Source: Terrirhizobium terrae
GTDB lineage: Bacteria; Pseudomonadota; Alphaproteobacteria; Rhizobiales; Rhizobiaceae
Assembly (NCBI RefSeq): GCF_030323265.1
Contig: NZ_CP104990.1
Location: 620,001 to 684,000, forward strand
Direction: 5' to 3'
DNA: 64,000 nucleotides
Position 1 is the first letter of the stretch, and every line of letters begins with the position of its first letter. The notes under the pieces are model-generated. The model was not told the DNA's origin. It worked only from the letters and a program-made list of their open reading frames with translations, and did no database searches. Below, one piece after another: positions 11,319-20,663 of the stretch. A program made the position numbers and the translations under genes.

Positions 11319-12497
11319 TCAAGCCTTCACAAACAGCTGGCGCGGCACGTTCGACAGGCATTCGACGCCACTTTCGGTGATCGCGATGCTTTCGGTAATT
11401 TCCAGCCCCATGTCCTCGAGCCACAGACCGGTCATGAAATGGAAGGTCATGCCGGGCTTCAGTTCGGTGCGATCGCCCGGACGCAGGCTCATCGTGCGCT
11501 CACCCCAGTCCGGCGGATAGGAAAGACCGATCGGATAGCCGGTGCGATTGTCCTTGATGATCCCGTACTTTTTCAGCACGGCGAAGAAGGCGTTGGCGAT
11601 GTCTTCGCAGGTATTGCCCGGCCTGGCGGCCGAGAGACCCGCCTCCATGCCTTCGAGCGTTGCCTTTTCCGCATCGAGAAAAGCCTGCGTCGGCTTGCCG
11701 AGAAAGACCGTGCGCGACAGCGGGCAGTGATAGCGCTTATAGGCGCCGGCAATCTCGAAGAACGTACCTTCGCCGGAGCGCATCGGCTTGTCGTCCCATG
11801 TCAGATGCGGTGCGGAAGCATCGGCTCCCGACGGCAGAAGCGGGACGATTGCCGGGTAGTCGCCACCGAACTCGGACGTGCCGCGAATACCCGCATCATA
11901 GATCTCGGCGACGAGATCGCATTTGCGCATGCCGGGCTCGACGACGTCCACGATGCGCTTGTGCATCAGTTCGACGATCTTGCCGGCCCTGCGCATATAG
12001 TCGAGCTCGGTCGGACTTTTGACGGCACGCTGCCAGTTGACGAGACCGGCCGCATCCTTGAAGCGGGCATTGGGCAGGTGATTCTGCAGCGAGGCGAAGG
12101 CGGCTGCCGAGAAGTAGTAGTTGTCCATCTCGACGCCGACCGTGAGGCTCGACCATTTGCGCTCGTCGATGATCTGCGACAGCAGATCCATCGGGTGACG
12201 TTCGGTCGACTGGACATAGTGATCCGGGTAACCGATGATGTTGTCGTGGTCGAGATAGGCGGTACGCTTGGCGCCGTTGGCGTCCTGCTTGCGGCCGTAC
12301 CAGATCGGCTCGCCGGTCGGCGGCACCAGCACGCATTGATGCACGTAGAAGGACCAGCCATCGTAGCCGGTGAGCCAGTGCATGTTGGACGGATCGGTCA
12401 CGATCAGGAGATCGATCCCTGCCTTTTCCATCGCCTGGCGGGTCTTGGAAAGGCGCTCGGCATATTCCTCGCGCGTAAAGTTCAGCGTCACGCTCAC
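11319..12497 (-). CDS. doeA: Ectoine hydrolase
   Basis: A 392-residue M24/creatinase-type protein (DoeA, also EutD). It opens the ectoine ring to N-alpha-acetyl-diaminobutyrate. The N-terminal creatinase domain covers about residues 1-160 (LIVTDPSNMHWLTGYDGWSF) and the pita-bread catalytic domain the remainder (MRRAGKIVELMHKRIVDVV, ending in ITESGVECLS). Frame and length are normal. It overlaps the eutC stop by 4 bp (ATGA) and is followed by doeB after 4 bp, so hydrolase and deacetylase are tightly co-translated. Confidence 0.92.
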   Translation of the reverse strand: MSVTLNFTREEYAERLSKTRQAMEKAGIDLLIVTDPSNMHWLTGYDGWSFYVHQCVLVPPTGEPIWYGRKQDANGAKRTAYLDHDNIIGYPDHYVQSTERHPMDLLSQIIDERKWSSLTVGVEMDNYYFSAAAFASLQNHLPNARFKDAAGLVNWQRAVKSPTELDYMRRAGKIVELMHKRIVDVVEPGMRKCDLVAEIYDAGIRGTSEFGGDYPAIVPLLPSGADASAPHLTWDDKPMRSGEGTFFEIAGAYKRYHCPLSRTVFLGKPTQAFLDAEKATLEGMEAGLSAARPGNTCEDIANAFFAVLKKYGIIKDNRTGYPIGLSYPPDWGERTMSLRPGDRTELKPGMTFHFMTGLWLEDMGLEITESIAITESGVECLSNVPRQLFVKA

Positions 12498-13507
12498 GCT
12501 GCGTCTCCCATTTTTCTGTCGTTTTCGATGGTCTGGCCGCTTCCCGCATCTTTCGCGCGGGTGACGGCCAGATTGGCGATGGCGGTATCCTGAACGCCGG
12601 TGCCCGTGAGATCGGCAAAGGTGATCTGGCCGGCGCTTGCACGTCCCGCCGCCTTGCCGGCGATGACAGCCCCGAGTTCGGCGAATTGCTGGTCGGGCTT
12701 CGTTAGCCCTGCAGCGATGGCGTGGTGTAACTCACCGAGAATGCGGGTCTGCGTGATGCGATCGGCGACGTAGGTCGCGCGGGCGAAAACCGCCGGATCG
12801 ATCTCGTTCTTGTGTTCCGCATCCGATCCCATCGCGGTCAGATGCTGGCCGGGCTCAAGCCAGTCCGCCATCAGGATCGGCTTTTCCGCTGGCGTGGTGG
12901 TGACCATGATGTCGGCGCCGCGCATGGCGTCTTGCGGGTCGGCCATAGCGATAACCTCGATGCCGTGCTCGAGGGAGAAATCGCCAGCAAGCTTCTGAGC
13001 CTTGGCGTGGTCGCGAGCCCAGATGCGTGCCGATTTTACCGGTCGCACGAGCATTAGTGCTTCAAGCTGCAGCCGCGCCTGCATGCCGGCACCGAAGATC
13101 GTGGCGACGGAGGCATCTTCACGCGACAAATGTCGGGCGGCAACCGCACCGGCGGCCGCCGTGCGCACGTCGGTAAGATAACCATTGTCGAGAAGCAGGG
13201 CCTCGACCAGTCCGGTCTTGGCGCTGAAGAGGATCATCAGCCCATTGAGGCTTGGCAGGCCGAGCTTCGGATTGTCGAAGAAGCCGGGGCTGACCTTTAT
13301 GGCAAAGCCGTCAAAGCCCGGTACATAGGCGGTCTTCACGTCCACCTCGCCGCGAAATTCGGGAATGTCGAGCCGCAGGATCGGCGGCATTGCAACGGCT
13401 TTGGTGGCGAGCGCTGCAAATGCCTGCTCGACACAATCGACCGCCGACAGGTCGAGGTTGACGATCGCGCGCAGGTCGTTTTCGGTCAGAATGCTGATGC
13501 CGGTCAT
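12494..13507 (-). CDS. eutC: Ornithine cyclodeaminase-family protein of hydroxyectoine catabolism
   Basis: A 337-residue ornithine cyclodeaminase/mu-crystallin family protein. The Rossmann segment IFGAGMQARLQLEAL is in the centre and KVSPGFFDNPKLGLPSLNG is the conserved early motif. In the known eut set, EutB and EutC act together on 5-hydroxyectoine to feed it into the ectoine hydrolase step. It overlaps eutB by 4 bp at its start and doeA by 4 bp at its end. The reaction itself is not settled for all species, so the role is from synteny. Confidence 0.88.
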   Translation of the reverse strand: MTGISILTENDLRAIVNLDLSAVDCVEQAFAALATKAVAMPPILRLDIPEFRGEVDVKTAYVPGFDGFAIKVSPGFFDNPKLGLPSLNGLMILFSAKTGLVEALLLDNGYLTDVRTAAAGAVAARHLSREDASVATIFGAGMQARLQLEALMLVRPVKSARIWARDHAKAQKLAGDFSLEHGIEVIAMADPQDAMRGADIMVTTTPAEKPILMADWLEPGQHLTAMGSDAEHKNEIDPAVFARATYVADRITQTRILGELHHAIAAGLTKPDQQFAELGAVIAGKAAGRASAGQITFADLTGTGVQDTAIANLAVTRAKDAGSGQTIENDRKMGDAA

Positions 13508-14524
13508 GCGGGCGCTCCTTCGACGATCTTCCGATGTCTCGCCGGGTCGATATTGCCGCCCGATAGAATGATGGCAGTGGGTCCTGAAAGACTAACCTTC
13601 CCGGCCAGGATGGCGGCGATGCCAACAGCGCCCGCGCCTTCAACGACTTCACCTTCTTCGCGTGCTGCATGGCGCATGCCGATGGCAATTTCGTCTTCGG
13701 TCAACAGGACGATTTCATCGAGGAGGTCACGGCAAAGTGCAAAGGTGACCCTGTTCTTGAGCCCAATTCCACCGCCGAGCGAGATCCGCCAGCGTTTCCT
13801 CCTCGCGGACCGGCACGGGTCTGCCGGCCGCGATGGCAGCATGCATGGCTGCCCCGCGCTCCATCGAGATGCCGATAACGCGCGCCTGCGGCTTCAAAGC
13901 CTTGATGGCAACGGCAATGCCACCGGCCAAGCCGCCACCGGACAGCGGAATAAGCACGGTCGTTAGATCCGGCAGTTCTTCGACGATTTCGAGACCGATC
14001 GTGCCTTGGCCGGCAACGACGCCTACATCGTCGAAAGGCGGGATAGGTGTCAGGCCCCCGCTCTGGACCAGACGCTCCACCTCTTCCTGCGCTTCGTCCT
14101 GTGATGTGCCGACGATACGGATTTCCGCGTCGAGCGCGCGGATCGCTTCGATCTTGTTGGCAGGCACGAGCGACGACATGCAGATCGTGGCCGGCACACC
14201 CAGTTCGCGTGCCGCATAGGCGACGGCGCGGCCGTGATTGCCGGTCGATGCGGTGACGAGACCCCGCCCGCGTGCGGCCTCATCCAGGGACAGGATAGCG
14301 TTCATTGCGCCACGCAGCTTGAAAGCGCCGATCGGCTGATGTGTTTCGAGCTTGAGATGAACCTGCTGACCAGCGAGCGCAGACAGAGAGCTGGAGCGGA
14401 CGAGCGGCGTGCGCGTCACGCGGCCGATAATCCGGGCCGCTGCCTGCTCGATGTCGGCCAGCGTGACTGGCAGCATCTTCTCTTCGGCTGATCGGGACAA
14501 GGTTTCGCTCTCCATGATTGTCAT
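13504..14524 (-). CDS. eutB: PLP-dependent hydroxyectoine utilization dehydratase, frameshifted
   Basis: A threonine-dehydratase-like fold-type II PLP enzyme. The PLP lysine is in PIGAFKLRGAMNA, the asparagine in TASTGNHGRA and the phosphate-binding glycine loop in PLSGGGLAGG. It acts with EutC on hydroxyectoine. The frame breaks near 13783, where one extra base is present: removing one G gives LADSLGGGIGLKNR and a C-terminus ending SGGNIDPARHRKI, about 339 residues. This is one of only two insertions among the frameshifts here. The start is uncertain: 14524 has no clear ribosome site, and 14476 (MLPVTLADIEQ) has GAAGAG upstream. Confidence 0.86.
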
Positions 14525-14591
14525 GTTGAGAGCGAAGTAAAATCATGTCAATTATTATATTGTAATGATTCAATGATTGTCGAGATGCGCG

Positions 14592-16040
14592 TTAACCGAG
14601 CGAACCGATGTCGTAGACGGGAGGCAGTTGCTCGAAAGCCTGACGGACCGTTGTCAGCGCCTTGGTGAGCGTTGCGTGGTTGAGACGTCCACCCAGACAG
14701 ATACGAATACCTCCGCCATGGCCCGGCCCGGCTATGAAGGGCTCGGACGGTGTGACGGCGACATTCTGATTGGTCAGCGAACGGACCAGCCCTTCTTCGG
14801 TCCAGTGCTGGGGGACCTTCAGCCAGGCGCAAAGTGAGAGCGGATGACTGGATGCGATATGCTCGCCAAGAATTTCCGTGGTTATGCTTTGGCGAGCACG
14901 AGCCTCTTCACGCTGGATTTCGAGCAGCCGCTGCGCGGTACCGTTTTCCACCCAGCGCGTAGCGATTTCGCCCGTGAGGTAGGTACCGCTCCAGCTCGAT
15001 ACACGCAGGATCGAGGCGGCGCGGATGGAATAGGCGGGCGGCACGACGAGGTAGCCGACGCGCAATCCTGTCAACACCGTCTTGGTGAAACTGGTAACGA
15101 AGAAGCCGAGATCAGGCAGCATCTCGGTTATCGAAGGCAGATCCTCCTTGATCATCGGTCGATAGACCTCGTCCTCGATGACGAAAATTCCGTAGCGCTT
15201 TGCGATCGCGGCTATTTCGCGCCTGCGTTCGGCGCCTGCTACATGACCGGTGGGATTGTTGAGCGTCGGAATAAGCACCAAGGCCCTTACACTGCCTGCT
15301 GCACAGGCCGCCTCCAGCGCATCCGGCAATATGCCTTCCTCGTCCGTAGGCAACCCCTTGAGACCGAAGCCAAGTATGTTTGAGAGCCCGATGATGCCAT
15401 GATCGGTAAGGTTTTCGCACAAGACGATATCGCCGGATCGAACGATGCAGCTCAAAGCCAGAAAAATGCCATGGGCTGCACCATTGGTGATAAGAATACG
15501 CTCCGCACCGGCGGTGACGCCCAGCATACCTAGCCATACGCGGGCAGTCTCTCGATGGCGGTCGAGACCGGCAATCGGACGGCAGGGACGCATGAAGCTT
15601 GCATTGTCGCCGTCAGCCAGTTCACGAAGGATCTCTCGAGAAGCATTTTCATGGGCATCTAGATAAACGCCGCGGATAATGGAGAGATCGAGAACCTCAT
15701 TGGGGCTATGATCGAGCATCATGCGGCCGGCACGGTCCGTCACGCGTGCCTTGACGAAGGTGCCACGACCGATCTCACCACTCAGATAGCCAAGGCGTTC
15801 TGCTTCCTTGTAGGAAAGGCTGACCGTCTGAACGGATAGACCGAGATCGCGCGCAAGATCGCGATGCGTCGGCATGCGGTCCATCGGCTTGAGTACGCCG
15901 GCATCGATATCGGCGATAATGCGCTCGGTGAGTGCTGCGTGCTTCGTCTCGCCTTTCTGCTTGGCCAGGCTCGGTCGCCAGGTCACCGGTTTCGTCGCGG
16001 GAACCGAACCTGGCGCGAATGAATTGGCTTGACGACGCAT
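14592..16040 (-). CDS. enuR: MocR/GntR-type ectoine regulator
   Basis: A MocR-type regulator: an N-terminal winged helix of the GntR family (MPTHRDLARDLGLSVQTVS, residues about 55-75 from this start) fused to a class I aminotransferase fold. The PLP lysine is in SFTKTVLTGLRVGYL. EnuR represses ectoine genes and is relieved when its PLP-bound lysine reacts with ectoine breakdown products such as N-acetyl-diaminobutyrate. It lies upstream of eutB on the same strand, 67 bp away. The ATG at 16040 is preferred; a GTG at 16085 and an ATG at 16073 are in frame. An inverted repeat overlaps the start region. Confidence 0.88.
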   Translation of the reverse strand: MRRQANSFAPGSVPATKPVTWRPSLAKQKGETKHAALTERIIADIDAGVLKPMDRMPTHRDLARDLGLSVQTVSLSYKEAERLGYLSGEIGRGTFVKARVTDRAGRMMLDHSPNEVLDLSIIRGVYLDAHENASREILRELADGDNASFMRPCRPIAGLDRHRETARVWLGMLGVTAGAERILITNGAAHGIFLALSCIVRSGDIVLCENLTDHGIIGLSNILGFGLKGLPTDEEGILPDALEAACAAGSVRALVLIPTLNNPTGHVAGAERRREIAAIAKRYGIFVIEDEVYRPMIKEDLPSITEMLPDLGFFVTSFTKTVLTGLRVGYLVVPPAYSIRAASILRVSSWSGTYLTGEIATRWVENGTAQRLLEIQREEARARQSITTEILGEHIASSHPLSLCAWLKVPQHWTEEGLVRSLTNQNVAVTPSEPFIAGPGHGGGIRICLGGRLNHATLTKALTTVRQAFEQLPPVYDIGSLG

Positions 16041-16074
16041 GAAATTGTCTCGTTTTTGGAGAAATAATTTCATG
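16038..16074. repeat. Inverted repeat at the enuR start
   Basis: CATGAAATT (16038-16046) and AATTTCATG (16066-16074) are perfect 9-bp inverted arms separated by 19 bp. The left arm contains the preferred enuR start codon. It could be an autoregulatory operator or an mRNA hairpin covering the start; MocR proteins often bind repeated half-sites close to their own promoter. The function is inferred. Confidence 0.4.
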
Positions 16075-16121
16075 ACATTATGCACGCTTCATAGAAAAGA
16101 TGAAGCGTTATGCATTGTCGG

Positions 16122-16154
16122 CAGCGATTGCACTGTGAATAGGCGCAATCGCTG
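16122..16154. repeat. Hairpin between doeD and enuR
   Basis: CAGCGATTGC (16122-16131) and GCAATCGCTG (16145-16154) pair perfectly over 10 bp with a 13-base loop. A second smaller hairpin, TGCCTGC-GA-GGCAGGCA, follows directly (about 16161-16177). Neither is followed by a T run on either strand. They lie downstream of the doeD stop and upstream of enuR, so they may end or protect the doeCD transcript, or be part of the enuR control region. Confidence 0.45.
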
Positions 16155-16217
16155 TGATTTTGCCTGCGAGGCAGGCATCAGGCCAACAAGCCGATCCGGC
16201 CTACAGATCCGATTGCC

Positions 16218-17621
16218 TCAGATCTTTTCGCCTGCCTGGACCAATTCGTCCATGACGGAGCGGACGGCGGATTCGGCAATGGAGACGATCTCGTCTACCT
16301 CTTCCTTTGTCGTGACGAGTGGCGGGGCAAAACCCAGAATGTCGCCATGCGGCATGGCGCGGGCGATGAGACCGAGGTTGCGGGCGGCCTTCGAGACACG
16401 AGCACCGACAGTAAGCCCCGGCGCGAAGCGCAGTTTCTTTTCACGGTCCGCGACGAATTCGATCGCCCCCATCAGGCCGACACCACGGACTTCACCGACA
16501 ATGGGAAGCTGAGCGAACTTCGCCTTCAGCTGCTCTTGGAAATAGCTGCCGACATCCCGCGCGTTACCCGGCAGGTCCTCCTTCTCGACGATGTCGAGAA
16601 CGGCATTGGCAGCAGCTGCACCGATCGGGTGGCCGGAATAGGTATAACCATGCGAGAACGCACCGACGCGGTCGGCCGCTTCCTCCATGACCTTGTAGAC
16701 CTTGTCGCCGACGATTGCGCCCGACAGCGGGAAATAGGCCGAGGTCAGGCCCTTGGCGACGGTGATCAGGTCCGGCTCTATACCGTAATGCTGCGATCCG
16801 AACATCGAGCCGGTACGCCCGAAACCGGTGATGACCTCGTCGGCAATCAGCAGAATATCGTATTTCCTGAGGATCCTCTGCACTTCCTCCCAGTAACCCT
16901 GGGGCGGCGGTGTAATGCCGCCGGTGCCCAGCACCGGCTCGGCAATGAAGGCGCCGATCGTGTCGGGATCTTCGCGCAGTATCAGGGCCTCGAGTTCGTC
17001 AGCGCGGCGCTTGGAGAATTCAAGTTCCGTCTCGCCAGCTTCCGCACCCCAGTAGTGATGCGGGGCGCCGGTGTGAAGGATGCCTGCACGTGGGAGGTCC
17101 ATATGGTCATGGTAGAAGCTCATGCCGGTCATGGAGCCGGAGACGACGCTGCAACCATGGTAGCCGCGCTCGCGGGAGATGATCTTCTTCTTGTTCGGCT
17201 TGCCGCGCAGGTTGCTGTAATACCAGACGAGCTTGGCCTGCGTCTCGTTGGCGTCCGAACCGGACATGCCATAGAAAACCTTGCTCATCTTGCCCGGCGC
17301 CATCTTCACCAGGCGATCGGAGAGGATCGCCAGCTCGTCCGTCGTATGTGCCGCGTAGGAGTGATAATAGGCGAGGCGGTAGGCCTGACGCGAAATGGCC
17401 TCTGCGACTTCGGTGCGGCCGTAGCCCACATTGACGCAGTAAAGACCGGCAAAGCCGTCGATCAACTGTTTGCCATGCGCATCCTGGATGCGGATGCCCT
17501 TGCCGGTTTCTACGATCGTAGGATCGCCCATGTTGCCGTCAGCGAAGTCCTTGAGATTTGTAAACGGGTGCAAGACCGAACTACGGTCCATCTCAGCGAT
17601 CTGGTTAAGGTTGACGGTCAT
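16218..17621 (-). CDS. doeD: Diaminobutyrate transaminase of ectoine catabolism
   Basis: A class III PLP aminotransferase of 467 residues. The PLP lysine lies in LITVAKGLTSAYFPLSG and the acidic partner in IADEVITGFGRTG. In ectoine breakdown DoeD converts 2,4-diaminobutyrate to aspartate semialdehyde. I use the ATG at 17621 (MTVNLNQIAEMD), 14 bp after the doeC stop and with AAAGGA upstream, rather than an in-frame ATG at 17639 that overlaps doeC. The pair doeC-doeD is one operon read away from doeX. Specificity is assigned from neighbours. Confidence 0.88.
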   Translation of the reverse strand: MTVNLNQIAEMDRSSVLHPFTNLKDFADGNMGDPTIVETGKGIRIQDAHGKQLIDGFAGLYCVNVGYGRTEVAEAISRQAYRLAYYHSYAAHTTDELAILSDRLVKMAPGKMSKVFYGMSGSDANETQAKLVWYYSNLRGKPNKKKIISRERGYHGCSVVSGSMTGMSFYHDHMDLPRAGILHTGAPHHYWGAEAGETELEFSKRRADELEALILREDPDTIGAFIAEPVLGTGGITPPPQGYWEEVQRILRKYDILLIADEVITGFGRTGSMFGSQHYGIEPDLITVAKGLTSAYFPLSGAIVGDKVYKVMEEAADRVGAFSHGYTYSGHPIGAAAANAVLDIVEKEDLPGNARDVGSYFQEQLKAKFAQLPIVGEVRGVGLMGAIEFVADREKKLRFAPGLTVGARVSKAARNLGLIARAMPHGDILGFAPPLVTTKEEVDEIVSIAESAVRSVMDELVQAGEKI

Positions 17622-17635
17622 GGCGACGGATCCTT

Positions 17636-19114
17636 TCATGCAGCGAGATTGCCGAAGCAGACGTATTTTGCTTCGAGATATTCGAGGAGGCCGTGGCGCG
17701 AACCCTCGCGACCGAGGCCGGATTGCTTCCAGCCGCCGAAGGGGATCGGCGCGCCGGTGAATTTCGGCGTATTGACGGCGATCATGCCGTATTCGAGCCG
17801 ATCGGTAAGACGCATCGCGCGATTGAGATCGTTGGTATAGACATAGGCGGCCAATCCCATTTCGCTGGCATTGGCGCGCGCGAGAACTTCCTGCTCATCA
17901 TCGAATGGCAGGATCGCCGCGACTGGCCCGAAGGTTTCCTCGCGGGCGATCAGCATATCGTCGCTGACATCGGCAAGCACGGTCGGCGTAACGAAATTGC
18001 CGGCAAGCGGGCTATCCTGTCCGCCGCAAACGAGACGCGCTCCAGCGGAAAGAGCCTGGGCAATCTGCTGACGGCATTTCTCGGCGACAGAAGGACGCGT
18101 CATCGGCCCGATATCTGTGCCGGGTTCGAGACCATGGCCGACATTGAGTTCGGCACTAGCCTTGGCAAACTCATCAACGAAACGCTCGTAGAGACCGCGC
18201 TGGACATAGATCCGGTTGGCGGCAAGGCAATCCTGCCCCGAAGTCGCAAATTTTGCGCCGATGCAGCCCTTCACGGCTTTCTCAAGCTCGGCGTCATCAA
18301 ACAGGATGAACGGCGCATGACCGCCGAGTTCGAGCGAGGCCTTCTTGACCGTGGCGGCCGATTGCGTCAGCAGAATACGGCCAACTTCCGTCGAGCCGGT
18401 AAAGGAGAATGCACGCACATCCGTGTGTTCCAAGAGGCGGCGCGCGAGAGGCGCGGCTTCGCCGGTGATGACCTGAAACACGCCGGCAGGGATGCCTGCT
18501 TCCTCAGCAAGCTTTGCCAGTGCTAGCGCCGAGAGCGGTGTTTCAGGCGCCGGCTTGACGATCATGGTGCAGCCGGCGGCAAGTGCTGCTCCCGCCTTGC
18601 GGGTGATCATCGCAGAGGGAAAATTCCACGGCGTGATGGCGACCGTGACTCCCAACGGCTGCATCTGCACTGAAAGGCGGCTGCCGGGCAGGTGGCTCGG
18701 TATCGTTTCACCATAGGCGCGCTCGCCCTCACCGGCAAACCAATCGAGGAAATTGGCGGCATATCCGATCTCGCCAAGCGATTCCGAGAGCGGCTTGCCC
18801 TGCTCGGCCGTCATGATGACGGCAAGATCCTTCGCATTGTCGCGCATCAACTTGCCCCAGCCGCGCAGTATCCTGCCGCGCTCGACAGGGAGCTTGTCGC
18901 GCCAATCCAGAAAGGCTTTCTTCGCAGCATCGACGGCGGCATCGACATCCGCGAGCGAACAGGCTGCTACACCGACAAGGTCTTCTCCTGTTGCCGGGTC
19001 AATGACACGTTGCATCTCATCACGGGCAACCCATCTGCCGTCGAGGAAGGCGCGGTATTCGATCAAGTCGGATCGCTGCAGATTTCTCAGTGCAGCGCGT
19101 GCGATACCGTTCAT
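17636..19114 (-). CDS. doeC: Aspartate/succinate-semialdehyde dehydrogenase of ectoine catabolism
   Basis: A 492-residue NAD(P)-dependent aldehyde dehydrogenase. The catalytic cysteine is in SGQDCLAANRIYVQ, the glutamate in LELGGHAPFI and the cofactor motif in FTGSTEVGRIL. In the pathway it oxidises aspartate semialdehyde to aspartate; sequence alone also fits succinate-semialdehyde dehydrogenase. The start at 19114 has GGGAG 6 nt upstream. It is divergent from doeX across 119 bp. Confidence 0.88.
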   Translation of the reverse strand: MNGIARAALRNLQRSDLIEYRAFLDGRWVARDEMQRVIDPATGEDLVGVAACSLADVDAAVDAAKKAFLDWRDKLPVERGRILRGWGKLMRDNAKDLAVIMTAEQGKPLSESLGEIGYAANFLDWFAGEGERAYGETIPSHLPGSRLSVQMQPLGVTVAITPWNFPSAMITRKAGAALAAGCTMIVKPAPETPLSALALAKLAEEAGIPAGVFQVITGEAAPLARRLLEHTDVRAFSFTGSTEVGRILLTQSAATVKKASLELGGHAPFILFDDAELEKAVKGCIGAKFATSGQDCLAANRIYVQRGLYERFVDEFAKASAELNVGHGLEPGTDIGPMTRPSVAEKCRQQIAQALSAGARLVCGGQDSPLAGNFVTPTVLADVSDDMLIAREETFGPVAAILPFDDEQEVLARANASEMGLAAYVYTNDLNRAMRLTDRLEYGMIAVNTPKFTGAPIPFGGWKQSGLGREGSRHGLLEYLEAKYVCFGNLAA

Positions 19115-19233
19115 GCAAAGCTCCCGGTGGGTTTACAGGGAGACTAACTGCGCGCAATGATCGATTGGCTGCGTTGATCTCACCTGGACGCAGGAATCAA
19201 GCTTAGATATTGTTTCAGGCGCAGGATTTATGC

Positions 19234-19699
19234 ATGAATGATCTCGATAGGGCGGACCGGGCGCTGCTTGATGCCGTTCAAAAAACAACCGCCTGACGTC
19301 GGAAGAGTTGGCGCAGATCGTCAATCTCTCCCCGACCGCATGCCAGCGGCGATTGAAACGGCTGCGTCAGGAGGGGTGATCGAGGCGGACGTGTCCATCG
19401 TCTCGCCAAAGGCTGCTGGGCGCGGCATCACCATGATCGTGCTGGTCTCGCTAGAGCGCGAACGGGCTGACATCGTCGATCGGTTCAAGGCAGCGATCCG
19501 TGCCACCAAGGAAGTGATGATCGGCTATTACGTCACGGGTGATGCAGATTTCATCCTGGTCATCACCGCCAAGGACATGGAGGACTACGAAGCCTTTACG
19601 CGCCGGTTCTTCTACGAAAACCACGATATCAAGGGCTTCAAGACGATGGTCGTGATGGATCGCGTTAAGGCCGGTTTCACGTTCCCGATAGAGACGTGA
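19234..19699 (+). CDS. doeX: Lrp/AsnC-family regulator, two frameshifts
   Basis: An Lrp/AsnC regulator, divergent from doeC as in other ectoine loci. Three frames must be joined: the A run 19280-19285 has six A where seven are needed, and the G run 19373-19376 has four G where five are needed. Restored, the protein has about 155 residues: MNDLDRADRALLDAVQKNNR, the helix-turn-helix (LSPTACQRRLKRLRQEG) and the RAM ligand domain (IGYYVTGDADFILVI). Two breaks within 100 bp in opposite-composition runs argue for read error. It probably binds the 119-bp divergent promoter region. Confidence 0.85.
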
Positions 19700-20021
19700 T
19701 TTTGACTATTGGTGTGGCGAAGAGCACTGAAGATCAACGGTGCCGAAGGTTCTGGCCTAATCAAAAACTTTCAAACATCCCAAATGACTTTGCCGCGGAT
19801 TTTTGCGGGGGAGCGCATCCGCAACGGGGGACGGTAGCCAAGCCATCCCGCTGCTGAAAGCAGTCGCTCTGCCTGACGATGTGAAGCGTGTCGATCTTGT
19901 TGCGGTCCAGCGAACTCAAGTCGTTACGCCTGCTGGCAAGATTCCCGATAACTGGCGTATGAACCTACGTGTTGATCCGATTCTTGGGTCGCTGGTTCGT
20001 ATTGCCTCGAGACCTGGGACG
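19700..20021. other. Intergenic region without recognised gene
   Basis: This stretch of 322 bp separates the convergent ends of doeX and dgoA. Open frames here are short or antisense extensions of dgoA and resemble no family I know. No poly-T hairpin terminator was found. Confidence 0.5.
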
Positions 20022-20642
20022 TTACCGGGCCCACATCGCGTCGATGAATTGCCTAGCCTTCGCCGCGACCGTGGTCACGTCACTGCCAGGCTTGTAGAGC
20101 GCGCCGCCGATGCCGAAGCCGGCGGCACCCGCCTCGCTGAAGGCCTTCATGTTGTCGGGTGTGACGCCGCCGACCGCGAGAACCGGGATCTCTTTGGGCA
20201 GTACGGCCTTCCAGGCCTTGATGACATTAGGCGGAATGGCTTCGGCCGGGAACGCCTTGACGCCGGTGGCACCGGCACCGATCGCGGCGAATGCTTCCGT
20301 CGGTGTGGCAACGCCCGGCAGGCTGACCATGCCCTTGGCGACGCTTGACTCGATGACCGAGAGATTGGCGTTGGGCGAGATGATGACGTTCGCACCGGTG
20401 GCGGCGACATCGGCCACCTGCGCCGGCGTCAGGACCGTGCCGGCGCCGATCAGCGCTTGGTCGCCGAAACGCTTCTGTAGCTTCTCGATGCTTTTCAGCG
20501 GATCGGGCGAATTGAGCGGCACCTCGATGATGCGCCAGCCCGCCTCGATCAGCGCCTCGCCGATCGGCTCGGCTTCATCCGGCGTGATGCCGCGCAGGAT
20601 GGCGATGAGATTGCATTCCTTGAGAGCGTCGTGAAACTTCAT
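20022..20642 (-). CDS. dgoA: 2-dehydro-3-deoxy-6-phosphogalactonate aldolase
   Basis: A KDPG/KDPGal aldolase family protein of about 206 residues. The Schiff-base lysine is in GVKAFPAEAIPPNVIKAWKA and the active-site glutamate in IIEVPLNSP; GAGTVLT is the phosphate-side strand. It splits 2-dehydro-3-deoxy-6-phosphogalactonate into pyruvate and glyceraldehyde 3-phosphate. I use the ATG at 20642 because AAGGA lies 8 nt upstream; 20651 is an alternative. It directly follows dgoK (12-21 bp), which supports the galactonate rather than gluconate substrate. Confidence 0.92.
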   Translation of the reverse strand: MKFHDALKECNLIAILRGITPDEAEPIGEALIEAGWRIIEVPLNSPDPLKSIEKLQKRFGDQALIGAGTVLTPAQVADVAATGANVIISPNANLSVIESSVAKGMVSLPGVATPTEAFAAIGAGATGVKAFPAEAIPPNVIKAWKAVLPKEIPVLAVGGVTPDNMKAFSEAGAAGFGIGGALYKPGSDVTTVAAKARQFIDAMWAR

Positions 20643-20663
20643 CGGAGACATCCTTGTCTTGGT

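Noticed and set aside
19280-19376. Programmed frameshifting in doeX at the A run
   Set aside because: An A run could be slippery, but a second break follows 90 bp later and many unrelated genes show similar breaks in G, C and T runs, so sequencing error explains more.
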